Positions 43,749-51,920 of a stretch of 64,000 nucleotides of DNA are shown in pieces. The DNA is taken from contig NZ_LR134116.1 in the NCBI RefSeq assembly GCF_900635455.1, forward strand, positions 1,364,001 through 1,428,000, read 5' to 3'. The stretch's first letter is position 1; each line of letters starts with the position of its first letter. The notes under the pieces were generated by a model, which saw only the letters and a program-made list of their open reading frames with translations, did no database searches and was not told the DNA's origin. Origin of the DNA: Yersinia intermedia. Lineage in GTDB: Bacteria > Pseudomonadota > Gammaproteobacteria > Enterobacterales > Enterobacteriaceae. The position numbers and the translations under genes are program-made.

Positions 43749-45476
43749 CTAGGCTTGATAAACCACATTACCGCCGATCAGCGTAGATTCCACCTGCGTC
43801 TGGTAAATCGCGTTTGGCGACTGCTCAAACAGGTTATTTTTCAGAATGATGATATCGGCGAACTTCCCTGCTTCCAGTGAGCCGATATATTGCTCTTTGG
43901 CAATCATATAAGCGGCATCAATAGTGGCAGAACGTAATGTTTCAATCAGCGTCAGGTCACGATCATTATCCAACCGTGGGCCAGCCGGATGACCATCGAG
44001 ATCCCATGCACGACGGGTCATACCCACTTGCAGGTTGTACCATTCATCCAGTCGGTCAATGGGCCAGTCACTGCCATACGCAATACGTGCGCCAGCATCA
44101 AGGAAGCGCGCTGCCGGCTCCATATGCTGGAAACGGGCCTCGCCCAACATCTCACGCTCTTCATCAATTAGCACGCCAGGCAGGCCGGCCCACTGGAAGG
44201 AGAGCACCGCTGTTGCCCCCAGTTTGGCAAAGCGATCATATTGATGGGCGGCAACCAGTTCGTTATGTGCTAATCCTGGGCGGATATCTTTGCCCGGCAA
44301 AGCAGCGCGCATCTGTTCCACGGCATCCAGCACCATCTCGATGGCCCCATCACCTACGGTATGAGTGTGTGGGTGAAGACCGGCGCGAGCACATTCCAAA
44401 ATCACGGCATTGACTACTGGCGCGCTAAAATAGAGGTCGCCATAGCGCTCGGTATTTTGCCAGTCAGGTTGGTGTGCTGAACCTTGGTTGGCACGATACG
44501 GCTCCAGTAATGCGGCGGTCATAGTCGGGGGTTGCAATACCCCGTCGATAAACAATTTCAAGTGATCGATGGCGAAACCCGGTGCGGGCGTCCATGCGTG
44601 GCTTCCCCATTGGCGGGCGAACTCTACCACTTCTTCTACCACGCGCGCGGCGTCCTGCGGGCCTTGCAGGCTTTCAGGGGTCACTTCTTTAGCACCCAGT
44701 ACCCGTAAGGTTAATGCGTCACGTTCATGCAAGCGGCGGAAAGCCAGCAACTGTTCGGCAAAAACACGAGTATCCATCACGGTAGTGACACCTTGCGCAT
44801 TAAGTACTTGCTGCACATGGGCTGCAATTTGCACATTTTTTTCCGCAGTGGCGGAGGGGATACTGTCAAAGGCGCGCATGGCGGGCGCATCTTCCAGAAT
44901 ACCGGTCAATTTACCGTTGTTATCGCGAGCAATTTTGCCATCTGGCGGTACTGGTGTGTGTTCATCGATGCCCAGCAATTCCAGCGCGCGGCTGTTGGCT
45001 GCCAGCGTGTGGCAATCATTGGAGAATAATGCAATGGGGCGGCGGGTATTGAGCGAATCCAAGGCTTTTCGGCTCATATCAGCGCCGGTTGGTGTCATCG
45101 CCTGACGCTGCCAGGCGCGCACGGTCAGCCAGTCATTTTCACCGTTAAAAGGATCGCTATCGAGGTGCTGCTGGATAATATCCAGTGTCTGTTCAACACT
45201 TAGTGCAGCATAATTGAGGTTACAACCAATCAGTTGTTTCCCGCCCCAAAACGGGTGCATATGGCTGTCAATCAGGCCAGGCATCATAAACTTACCCGCC
45301 AGATCGATAAGTTGAGTATGCGCGCTAGCGAATTGCTGTTTGATCTCCTCACCGCCCGTGGCCAGAATATAGCCCTGGCCTATGGCGATGGCACTGCAAA
45401 CCGTGTTATCAGCATCTGCCGTATAAATTGTGCCGTTGTAATAAATACTGTCGGCGACAGGAGTCTGTTTAGTCAT
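43749..45476 (-). CDS. Amidohydrolase family protein (YtcJ-like)
   Basis: A 575-residue metal-dependent hydrolase of the amidohydrolase-3 group. The metal-site motif is PGLIDSHMHPFWGG near residue 72. Later come LFIDGVLQPPT (with the Lys/Asp region), HPHTHTVGDGAIE, GLAHNELV and the metal-ligand Asp in YGSDWPID. Relatives are often called exoenzymes or hydrolases of cyclic amides, but the substrate is unknown. No signal peptide is seen, so it is cytoplasmic. ATG 45476. The neighbours are a PuuP-like permease downstream and an ERIC-like sequence upstream. Confidence 0.84.
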   Translation of the reverse strand: MTKQTPVADSIYYNGTIYTADADNTVCSAIAIGQGYILATGGEEIKQQFASAHTQLIDLAGKFMMPGLIDSHMHPFWGGKQLIGCNLNYAALSVEQTLDIIQQHLDSDPFNGENDWLTVRAWQRQAMTPTGADMSRKALDSLNTRRPIALFSNDCHTLAANSRALELLGIDEHTPVPPDGKIARDNNGKLTGILEDAPAMRAFDSIPSATAEKNVQIAAHVQQVLNAQGVTTVMDTRVFAEQLLAFRRLHERDALTLRVLGAKEVTPESLQGPQDAARVVEEVVEFARQWGSHAWTPAPGFAIDHLKLFIDGVLQPPTMTAALLEPYRANQGSAHQPDWQNTERYGDLYFSAPVVNAVILECARAGLHPHTHTVGDGAIEMVLDAVEQMRAALPGKDIRPGLAHNELVAAHQYDRFAKLGATAVLSFQWAGLPGVLIDEEREMLGEARFQHMEPAARFLDAGARIAYGSDWPIDRLDEWYNLQVGMTRRAWDLDGHPAGPRLDNDRDLTLIETLRSATIDAAYMIAKEQYIGSLEAGKFADIIILKNNLFEQSPNAIYQTQVESTLIGGNVVYQA

Positions 45477-45504
45477 GTTATGTACTTTATAATATGCCCC
45501 TTGT

Positions 45505-45630
45505 TCCTTGACGCGCTGTTAGCTGCTTCTAACAGATTTATCACCCGAATCAATAACCTATATCAGTTCATCGGGGATCATTCCTGCGCTGCTTTGCTGC
45601 CACGCCAATGACGTTGGGGATTTGAGGAAT
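45505..45630. repeat. Degenerate ERIC-like repeat
   Basis: The core ATCACCCGAATCAATAACC ... AGTTCATCGGGGATCA keeps the ERIC central palindrome. The outer arms (TTCCTTGACGCGCTGTTAGC and CCTGCGCTGC) are only weakly kept. It fills the 225-bp gap between the amidohydrolase and TetR genes. Confidence 0.45.
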
Positions 45631-45701
45631 CAGATAATCATTATAGCTTGTCCTATCAGGGAAAACTCTCCGAGTTAAGTACCCGCCAAGGTGAAAATCT
45701 A

Positions 45702-46292
45702 TTAAGGTTTTTTCAGTAACTCGCTTTTCATCATCGCGGCCAGATGGCGCAAGATTTCCGCTTCTGAAAAACCTAACTCTGTAAACTGAGTCAGGCCATC
45801 CAGACCGCACACCAGCCCGATCAGCCGCCAGGCAACATCACTGGCATTGATATCTGAGCGGAATTCATCGCTGGTGATGCCGGTATGGATCACCGCCACG
45901 GTCGCCGAGTGCCAGTCTGACATCGAAGCCGCATAGGCTTCCTTAATGAGTTCATCCCGCTCGGCCAGTATTGAAATTTCATTCCACAGCCGGGTTTCTC
46001 TTTGGCAGGCTTCATCTTGTGGATAGCCCAAAACTTGCTGTATCCGTTCAACGGCAGGTAAGTGCTGACTGTTTAGCGCAAAAGCAGATAACGACTGTTT
46101 AACTAAGAGTAGAAATGCGTCTGCTCGTAGTCGTGAAACTGAGGTGAAATGGTGATGAACTTGCCCAACAGCCACCCCCGCTTCGCTGGCAACTCGGCGT
46201 ACAGTGGTTGCCGCCATCCCTTCACTTATCGCGATACGCATCGCCGCCTGCAAAAGGGTGTCGTGGCGTTCTTCACGGTTCAAATAGGCCAA
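45702..46292 (-). CDS. TetR-family repressor (SmvR-like)
   Basis: A 196-residue repressor with an N-terminal helix-turn-helix (residues 10-55, RIAISEGMAATTVRRVASEAGVAV in overlapping pieces) and a YcdC-type ligand-binding part. The start is TTG at 46292, behind AAGGAG with a 5-nt spacer; no ATG fits. It is divergent from an smvA-like efflux gene, the same arrangement as smvR-smvA in Salmonella and Klebsiella, with a perfect palindrome between. It probably represses the pump until a cationic compound binds. Confidence 0.85.
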   Translation of the reverse strand: MAYLNREERHDTLLQAAMRIAISEGMAATTVRRVASEAGVAVGQVHHHFTSVSRLRADAFLLLVKQSLSAFALNSQHLPAVERIQQVLGYPQDEACQRETRLWNEISILAERDELIKEAYAASMSDWHSATVAVIHTGITSDEFRSDINASDVAWRLIGLVCGLDGLTQFTELGFSEAEILRHLAAMMKSELLKKP

Positions 46293-46377
46293 AGTGACTC
46301 CTTATCTGACGCATTAGTGTTTCAGCCATTATGTGATGAATTGGACGCCAGTTCAACTTTCCGCTATCATTGATATA

Positions 46378-46393
46378 TTGAACAAGTGTTCAA
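46378..46393. promoter_or_regulatory. Operator palindrome for the TetR regulator
   Basis: TTGAACA-AG-TGTTCAA is a perfect 7-2-7 inverted repeat located 32 bp before the smvA-like ATG and 86 bp before the TetR start. The size and place fit a TetR-family operator. Confidence 0.78.
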
Positions 46394-46424
46394 CATTAAT
46401 CTATGCCTTATTTGAGCGTTTTGT

Positions 46425-47936
46425 ATGTCTAAAAAGTGGATGATTTTCTACGTTATTATTCTGATGTATCTTCCTGTTTCTATTGATGCAACGGTACTGC
46501 ATGTGGCCGCCCCTCGGCTGGGTATTGCGCTGTCAGCCACGGGCAGTGAATTGCTGTGGATTATTGATATTTACTCACTGGTCATGGCTTGTTTGCTGCT
46601 GCCCATGGGGGCGCTGGGGGATCGCATCGGTTTCAAACGGCTGGCGCTATTGGGGTCGGTACTGTTCGGATTCGCCTCACTGGCAGCGGCTCTTGCGCCA
46701 TCGGTTGCCGCGCTTATTGCGGCGCGCGCTTTTTTGGCGATCGGTGCTGCAATGATCCTGCCGGCAACTTTGTCGGCCGTGCGCCATATCTTTACCGATG
46801 AACGAGAAAGAGCATTGGCGCTGGGGATATGGGTTGCCATTGGAACGACGGGGGCCGCGATGGGGCCACTGGTCGGTGGATTATTGATGGAATATTTCTA
46901 CTGGGGGTCAGTCTTCCTGATCAATATCCCGATTATTATTGCCGTGGTTATTGCCACGCTGCTGGTCATACCGAGCCTGCCTGTACGGGTGGAGCAATCA
47001 TGGAAATTGGCACCGGCACTGGTATTGATTACTGCGATCCTATTGTTGGTCTATGCGGCCAAAACCGGGCTACGCGGTGGGGGAGATATGAGGGTAACCT
47101 TCCTGGCTGCGTTTACTGGGGGGACGATGCTGTTTGCTTTTGTTCGTCACCAGTTATCAACGACGGCTCCAATGATCGATTTTCGCCTGATAAGCCAGCG
47201 GGTGATCGCTGTTGGTATGGCAATGGCCATGACGGCAATGATAACGCTGGTTGGTTTTGAACTCTTGCTGACACAGGAATTGCAGTTTGTGTTAGGTAAA
47301 AGCCCACTCGAAGCGGGTATATTTCTGATGCCATTGATGATTGCCAGTGGTGTTAGCGGGCCGATATCCGGTTGGCTGGTGGCTAAACTGGGGTTGCGTA
47401 CCGTGGCAAGCGCAGGCATTGCATTTAGCTCATTGAGTTTTCTCGGCCTGGCCTTGACCGATTTTGCCTCGCAAGTTTATCTGGCATGGGGATGGATGAT
47501 AGTGCTGGGGTTCAGTATTGAAGCCTCGTTATTAGCTTCTACCGCGGCGATTATGAGTGCGGCCCCCCCAGAGAAAGCCGGTGCGGCAGGGGCGGTTGAG
47601 GGCATGGCTTATGAGTTGGGGGCTGGATTTGGGGTGGCAATATTTGGTTTGATGTTATCGCGGGCTTATACCGCGTCTATTGAGTTACCGGCAGATTTAC
47701 CCGCTGATCTGGTTACACAGGCCAGTGCTTCTATCAGTGAAACCATTCAGGTGGTCAATAGCCTTGGTGGAGACGAGCGTCTACTGAGCAGCGCCAAACT
47801 GGCCTTTTCTGCCTCACATAGTCTGGTATTAGGTACTGCCAGCGTACTGTTAATTCTGCTGGCGGTAGTCGTTTGGTTTACCCTGCCAGAGAGGAAAATA
47901 CGGCAATTGGGCAAACAGCGTGCCACACCTCACTGA
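46425..47936 (+). CDS. SmvA-like MFS multidrug efflux pump
   Basis: A 503-residue drug:H+ antiporter with 14 membrane segments. It is strongly similar to SmvA of Salmonella, which exports methyl viologen and cationic biocides: PVSIDATVLHVAAPRL, ELLWIIDIYSLVMACLLLPM, GALGDRIGFKRLALLG, GSVFLINIPI, VGFELLLTQELQFV, EKAGAAGAVEGMAYELGAG. The Asp of SIDAT in helix 1 and the GDRIGFKR loop are intact. It stands alone behind the palindromic operator. Confidence 0.88.
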   Translation: MSKKWMIFYVIILMYLPVSIDATVLHVAAPRLGIALSATGSELLWIIDIYSLVMACLLLPMGALGDRIGFKRLALLGSVLFGFASLAAALAPSVAALIAARAFLAIGAAMILPATLSAVRHIFTDERERALALGIWVAIGTTGAAMGPLVGGLLMEYFYWGSVFLINIPIIIAVVIATLLVIPSLPVRVEQSWKLAPALVLITAILLLVYAAKTGLRGGGDMRVTFLAAFTGGTMLFAFVRHQLSTTAPMIDFRLISQRVIAVGMAMAMTAMITLVGFELLLTQELQFVLGKSPLEAGIFLMPLMIASGVSGPISGWLVAKLGLRTVASAGIAFSSLSFLGLALTDFASQVYLAWGWMIVLGFSIEASLLASTAAIMSAAPPEKAGAAGAVEGMAYELGAGFGVAIFGLMLSRAYTASIELPADLPADLVTQASASISETIQVVNSLGGDERLLSSAKLAFSASHSLVLGTASVLLILLAVVVWFTLPERKIRQLGKQRATPH

Positions 47937-48049
47937 TTAGGGTGTGGTTAACACTTCATTAATTAAACAGTCATTACTCTTACTTAACTGTGTGATATAC
48001 CTATTTAGGGTTTGAAACATTAGAGTTTGGAAGAGGTAAGATCTGAGCA

Positions 48050-49195
48050 ATGACTGAGCAAACGTCCCCCGCACAACTTGATCTTGATAGCGCGGCTCAG
48101 CCCCCCAGAGTTTATATTCGGGGGGACTGGGTGTTGGCGCATTACTGCGTTTTGGAGCCGCGCGTTGCGCAATTGCGCGCTAATATGCCCAGTGGGGGGG
48201 TATTTGATCTCAACCAACTGGGGGCGTTAGATACCGCCGGTGCAACGTTGTTAGCTCTGCTTCTGGGTGAGGATCGTGTGGCAAATTTACGCGAACTTGC
48301 GCCTAAATTGCCAGAAGAACGGAGGATATTACTTGAAACGGTAAGCCATGTATTGCCTGACTTAACCCCTGAGTTGTCTGAAAAACCCGCACGGTTTTGG
48401 CTTGAGATGCTGGCTAATACCGGCCGTTCGGTAGATAACTTATGGCAAGATATTAAGTCACTATTGGGCTTTATTGGTCTGGCGCTGGAAACCTTGCTGG
48501 GAACACTTTTTCGCCCCTCCCGCTGGCGCATTACCTCATTAATTGCCAATATTCAACAGATTGGCCTCAATGCTGTGCCGATCATTATGTTGCTCACCTT
48601 TTTGGTGGGGGCAGTTATCGCCTTTCTCGGTGCAACCGTACTCACTACTTTCGGCGCGGGCATTTTTACCGTCGATTTGGTGGTATTTTCTTTTCTACGT
48701 GAATTTGCGGTACTGCTTACCGCGATCCTGATGGCCGGGCGAACAGCCAGTGCTTTTACCGCTGAAATTGGCTTGATGAAAGCCAATGAAGAGATTGATG
48801 CTATCCAAACACTGGGCTTGAATCCGGTCGAACTGTTGGTGCTACCGCGCGTCTTGGCACTATTGATCTCTCTGCCGATGCTAACCTTTATTGGCATGGT
48901 TTGCGGTATTTTCGGTGGCATGGTGGTGTGTGCCTTAACACTGGATATCTCTCCCACTATGTTTTTGTCGATTATGCAAAACAGTAATGGGTTGCAGCAT
49001 TTTCTGGTGGGAATAAGTAAAGCCCCTATTTTTGCTTTCCTGATTGCTATTATTGGCTGTCTGGAGGGGTTCAAAGTAACCGGTAGTGCTGAATCAGTCG
49101 GGGTTCATACCACCACCAGTGTGGTGCATTCGATCTTTGTGGTGATTTTGCTTGATGCCGTGGCAGCGCTATTTTTCATGGAAATGGGGTGGTGA
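48050..49195 (+). CDS. MCE-system ABC permease with N-terminal STAS domain (MlaE-like)
   Basis: A 381-residue inner-membrane protein. Residues 15-120 look like a STAS domain (VYIRGDWVLAHY, FDLNQLGALDTAGATLLALLL), which in the Mla system is the separate protein MlaB. Residues 135-381 are a MlaE permease (NIQQIGLNAVPIIMLLTFLVG, MAGRTASAFTAEIGLMKANEE, TLGLNPVELLVLPRVLALL). It is the first gene of a four-gene operon with an MlaF-like ATPase, an MCE-domain protein and a lipoprotein, and lies apart from the classical mla operon. Likely role: phospholipid or hydrophobic compound transport between membranes. Confidence 0.87.
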   Translation: MTEQTSPAQLDLDSAAQPPRVYIRGDWVLAHYCVLEPRVAQLRANMPSGGVFDLNQLGALDTAGATLLALLLGEDRVANLRELAPKLPEERRILLETVSHVLPDLTPELSEKPARFWLEMLANTGRSVDNLWQDIKSLLGFIGLALETLLGTLFRPSRWRITSLIANIQQIGLNAVPIIMLLTFLVGAVIAFLGATVLTTFGAGIFTVDLVVFSFLREFAVLLTAILMAGRTASAFTAEIGLMKANEEIDAIQTLGLNPVELLVLPRVLALLISLPMLTFIGMVCGIFGGMVVCALTLDISPTMFLSIMQNSNGLQHFLVGISKAPIFAFLIAIIGCLEGFKVTGSAESVGVHTTTSVVHSIFVVILLDAVAALFFMEMGW

Positions 49196-49200
49196 GCCAA

Positions 49201-49992
49201 ATGACGCAAGATGCAATCATTCAAATTCGCGATCTGGTTAACTGCTTTGGCGTACAGTGCGTGCATCAAGGGTTGAATCTTGATGTTAAGCGCGGCGAAG
49301 TTCTTGGCGTGGTTGGTGGCTCGGGTACCGGTAAATCTGTTCTGTTACGCAGTATTGTTGGGCTACGTCGTCCGACTGACGGGAAAATTCATGTTTTTGG
49401 CAAGGATTTAATGGCACTGTCAGGTCAATCCCGCTCCATGGTCGAGCGCCGATTCGGCGTATTATTTCAACGAGGCGCACTGTTCAGTTCTCTAACCGTG
49501 ACCGAGAACGTGGCATTACCATTAATAGAAAACGCCGGATTACCCCGGGCTGAGGCTGAGCGATTGGCTCAGGTTAAACTGGCACTGGCTGGGCTACCGC
49601 CGGGCACTGGCAGTAAGTATCCGGCATCTCTGTCGGGTGGTATGGTCAAGCGTGTTGCGCTAGCCCGTGCCTTAGCGCTGGACCCGGATATTCTGTTTCT
49701 TGATGAACCGACTGCGGGTCTTGATCCCATTGGTGCGGCGGCGTTTGATAGTTTGATCCGCACCCTGCGGGATGCCCTCAATCTAACGGTATTCTTGGTG
49801 ACCCATGATCTGGATACGCTGTATACACTGTGTGATCGTGTAGCGGTGCTTTCGCAGAAAAAAGTGCTGGTGGTTGATACTCTGGATAAAGTTGCAGCGA
49901 CTGATGATGGCTGGATTCAGGCGTATTTTCATGGCCCGCGTGGCCGGGCTGCTTATCAAGCAGCGGCAATTAACAGTGGAGAGAGGTTGTAA
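49201..49992 (+). CDS. MCE-system ABC ATPase (MlaF-like)
   Basis: A 263-residue ATPase with Walker A GGSGTGKS, Q-loop LFQRGALF, signature [15 protein letters not shown], Walker B DILFLDEPTAGLDP, and switch VTHDLDTL. The GMVKR signature with FQRGALFSSLTVTENV is typical of MlaF-type ATPases. The ATG at 49201 is preferred (GGTGAG 4 nt upstream); a GTG at 49192 overlapping the permease stop as GTGA is an alternative. It powers the permease encoded just before it. Confidence 0.9.
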   Translation: MTQDAIIQIRDLVNCFGVQCVHQGLNLDVKRGEVLGVVGGSGTGKSVLLRSIVGLRRPTDGKIHVFGKDLMALSGQSRSMVERRFGVLFQRGALFSSLTVTENVALPLIENAGLPRAEAERLAQVKLALAGLPPGTGSKYPASLSGGMVKRVALARALALDPDILFLDEPTAGLDPIGAAAFDSLIRTLRDALNLTVFLVTHDLDTLYTLCDRVAVLSQKKVLVVDTLDKVAATDDGWIQAYFHGPRGRAAYQAAAINSGERL

Positions 49993-49993
49993 T

Positions 49994-50932
49994 ATGGAAA
50001 CCCGTGCTCATCATGTCGTTATTGGGTTATTCACTCTTATTGTGGTGAGTGCCGCGCTGCTGTTTTGCCTATGGCTGACAAATTCCGGTTCTGATCGCCA
50101 GTTCAGATTGTACGATATCGTTTTCAATGAGCCTGTGAGTGGCCTGTCACAGGGTAGCACCGTTCAGTACAGCGGGATTCGAGTCGGTGAGGTGACGCAA
50201 TTACGCCTGGACCGAGACAATCCGAGTAAGGTTTGGGCACGTATCCGCGTTTCTGCATCTACTCCGATACGCGAAGATACCCAAGCTCGTCTCACCGTCG
50301 CGGGTATTACCGGCACCTCAAATATTCAATTCAGCAGTGGCAGCCAGACCAGCCCGTTGCTGGAGGGCAAAGATGACGAGGTTCCTATTATTATTGCTAC
50401 CCCTTCGCCGATGAGCCAGTTACTGGCTAACGGTGAGAATTTCATGACCAATGCGAATGAAGTGTTGGTGCGCTTGAACCAGTTGCTGGCACCGGATAAC
50501 CAGCAGCGCCTGGTAACGACACTGGATAATCTCGCGCTAGTCACCCAAACCGTGGCTGATCAACGTGGTGATCTCCGTACCTTGTTGCAGCAGTTGGCGC
50601 AGGCCAGTAAACAGGCTAATGAGACACTGACTCAAACTAATCGCCTGCTGCGTAATGCTAACGGCTTAATGGATGGGCAGGGGAAACAACTGGTCAGTGA
50701 TGCCGCCAAGACCATGGCATCGTTGCAAAATACCAGTGCCATCCTCGATAAATTAGTGAGTGAAAATAAAACCTCACTCAATAACGGGATGCGGGGGATG
50801 AATGAGCTGGGGCCGGCAGTAGATGAGCTGCGCAGAACATTAGCGACATTACGTGCCGCCGTTTCTCGTTTGGAAGAAAACCCAGCGGCCTTGTTGCGCG
50901 GCCGTGAAAGAACACAGGAGTTTACGCCTTAA
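49994..50932 (+). CDS. MCE-domain substrate-binding protein (MlaD-like)
   Basis: A 312-residue periplasm-facing protein with one N-terminal membrane anchor (HHVVIGLFTLIVVSAALLFCLWL). The MCE domain lies at about residues 38-125 (FNEPVSGLSQGSTVQYSGIRVGEVTQLRL). A long helical, Asn/Gln-rich C-terminal half (about 160-300) may form a multimeric tunnel as in other long MCE proteins. The ATG at 49994 is one base after the ATPase stop, behind GAGAGG. It is longer than MlaD (183 in E. coli), closer to Pqi/Yeb-type architecture with one MCE repeat. Confidence 0.88.
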   Translation: METRAHHVVIGLFTLIVVSAALLFCLWLTNSGSDRQFRLYDIVFNEPVSGLSQGSTVQYSGIRVGEVTQLRLDRDNPSKVWARIRVSASTPIREDTQARLTVAGITGTSNIQFSSGSQTSPLLEGKDDEVPIIIATPSPMSQLLANGENFMTNANEVLVRLNQLLAPDNQQRLVTTLDNLALVTQTVADQRGDLRTLLQQLAQASKQANETLTQTNRLLRNANGLMDGQGKQLVSDAAKTMASLQNTSAILDKLVSENKTSLNNGMRGMNELGPAVDELRRTLATLRAAVSRLEENPAALLRGRERTQEFTP

Positions 50933-51573
50933 TGCTCTCTTTTAATCTAATGCGCTATGCAGGCCGCCGCGTGTGGCTATTGATGATATCCGGGGGGGCG
51001 ATACTGCTCTCTGCCTGCACCATTTTACCCTCGGCCCCCGTATCACAAGTTTATCTTCTGCCGGTGCCACCAGCAGTGAGTGCGCCACACGCGCAGACAG
51101 TAAACTGGTCATTACGGGTTTCACAACCGGCGACGAACCAGTTTCTTAATAGCTCACGCATAGCGGTGCAGCCTCAAGGCCAGGAGATTGCGGTTTATAA
51201 AAACTCCCGTTGGAGTGATTCAGCGCCGATTTTGGTGCGCAATCGTCTTATTCAGGCGTTCCGTAGCGATGGACGGATCCGTGCAGTCAGTAGCGACGAT
51301 GATAGCTTGCAGGCTGATGTGGAGTTGAGTGGTGATTTGTCAGCGTTCCAAGGGGTATACCATGTTGGTAGCAGCGAAGTGCTGATCCGCTTTGATGCTC
51401 GGCTGGTAAGAATTTCAGACCGTAGGATTATTGCAACTCGCCAGTTTGAAATTCGCCAACCGATAAAAGGTAACGAGATGAACGAGGTGGTTCAGGCCTT
51501 TGGCCTGGCCAGTGACCAGTTAGCCACTCAAGTGCTCAACTGGACGATGCAGCAGTCCCCTGCGCAGGGTTGA
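50932..51573 (+). CDS. PqiC-like ABC-transport auxiliary lipoprotein
   Basis: A 213-residue lipoprotein with lipobox LLSAC (Cys29) and the ABC_trans_aux fold (PF03886; YLLPVPP, WSLRVSQPATNQFLNSSRIAV, SRWSDSAPILVRNRLIQAF). PqiC, the relative in the Pqi system, is an outer-membrane lipoprotein that contacts PqiB. Its ATG shares a base with the preceding stop (TAATG), so it is translationally coupled. It takes the place that MlaC/MlaA fill in the classical system. Confidence 0.87.
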   Translation: MLSFNLMRYAGRRVWLLMISGGAILLSACTILPSAPVSQVYLLPVPPAVSAPHAQTVNWSLRVSQPATNQFLNSSRIAVQPQGQEIAVYKNSRWSDSAPILVRNRLIQAFRSDGRIRAVSSDDDSLQADVELSGDLSAFQGVYHVGSSEVLIRFDARLVRISDRRIIATRQFEIRQPIKGNEMNEVVQAFGLASDQLATQVLNWTMQQSPAQG

Positions 51574-51603
51574 TATCTAAACCAGCACCGGCTGATTTTA
51601 TCT

Positions 51604-51638
51604 GAGGCGAGTTGGCAGTAGCTAACTCGCCTTTTTTA
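51604..51638 (+). terminator. Terminator of the MCE operon
   Basis: GGCGAGTT pairs with AACTCGCC around a 10-nt loop, followed by TTTTTT. It lies about 30 bp after the lipoprotein stop. Confidence 0.92.
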
Positions 51639-51678
51639 TCGTCTAGTTTAATGATTCAAGGCGAATAATTGCGTCCAA

Positions 51679-51869
51679 GGGGAAAATATTCTCTTTATTG
51701 TTTTGTGATTAGTATCTCATTGAGTGGGTGGTAAATGGTGTTTGAGTTATCTATTGCATTGTTTTTAATGGTTTTTTATTTAAATTGTTCTGTGTTTATC
51801 TTTTTTGTTAAAGAGAAAAATATTCTCCAGGTATTAAAAACAACAAGAAAATAGGAAAAGTATTTCTCC
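51679..51869. promoter_or_regulatory. Three related operator-like motifs in the cysteine desulfidase leader
   Basis: GGGGAAAATATTCTC (51679-51693), GAGAAAAATATTCTC (51813-51827, an exact 5-5-5 inverted repeat) and GGAAAAGTATTTCTCC (51854-51869). The second matches 12 of 15 positions of the Lrp consensus YAGHAWATTWTDCTR. This suggests a regulator of the Lrp/AsnC family, such as CyuR/DecR, which controls cysteine catabolism in E. coli (inference). The surrounding 280 bp are very AT-rich and hold no gene. Confidence 0.5.
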
Positions 51870-51920
51870 CCGTAAAACCATAAGATAAAAATAATCCAAA
51901 TCACTGATTAATTACTTCAA

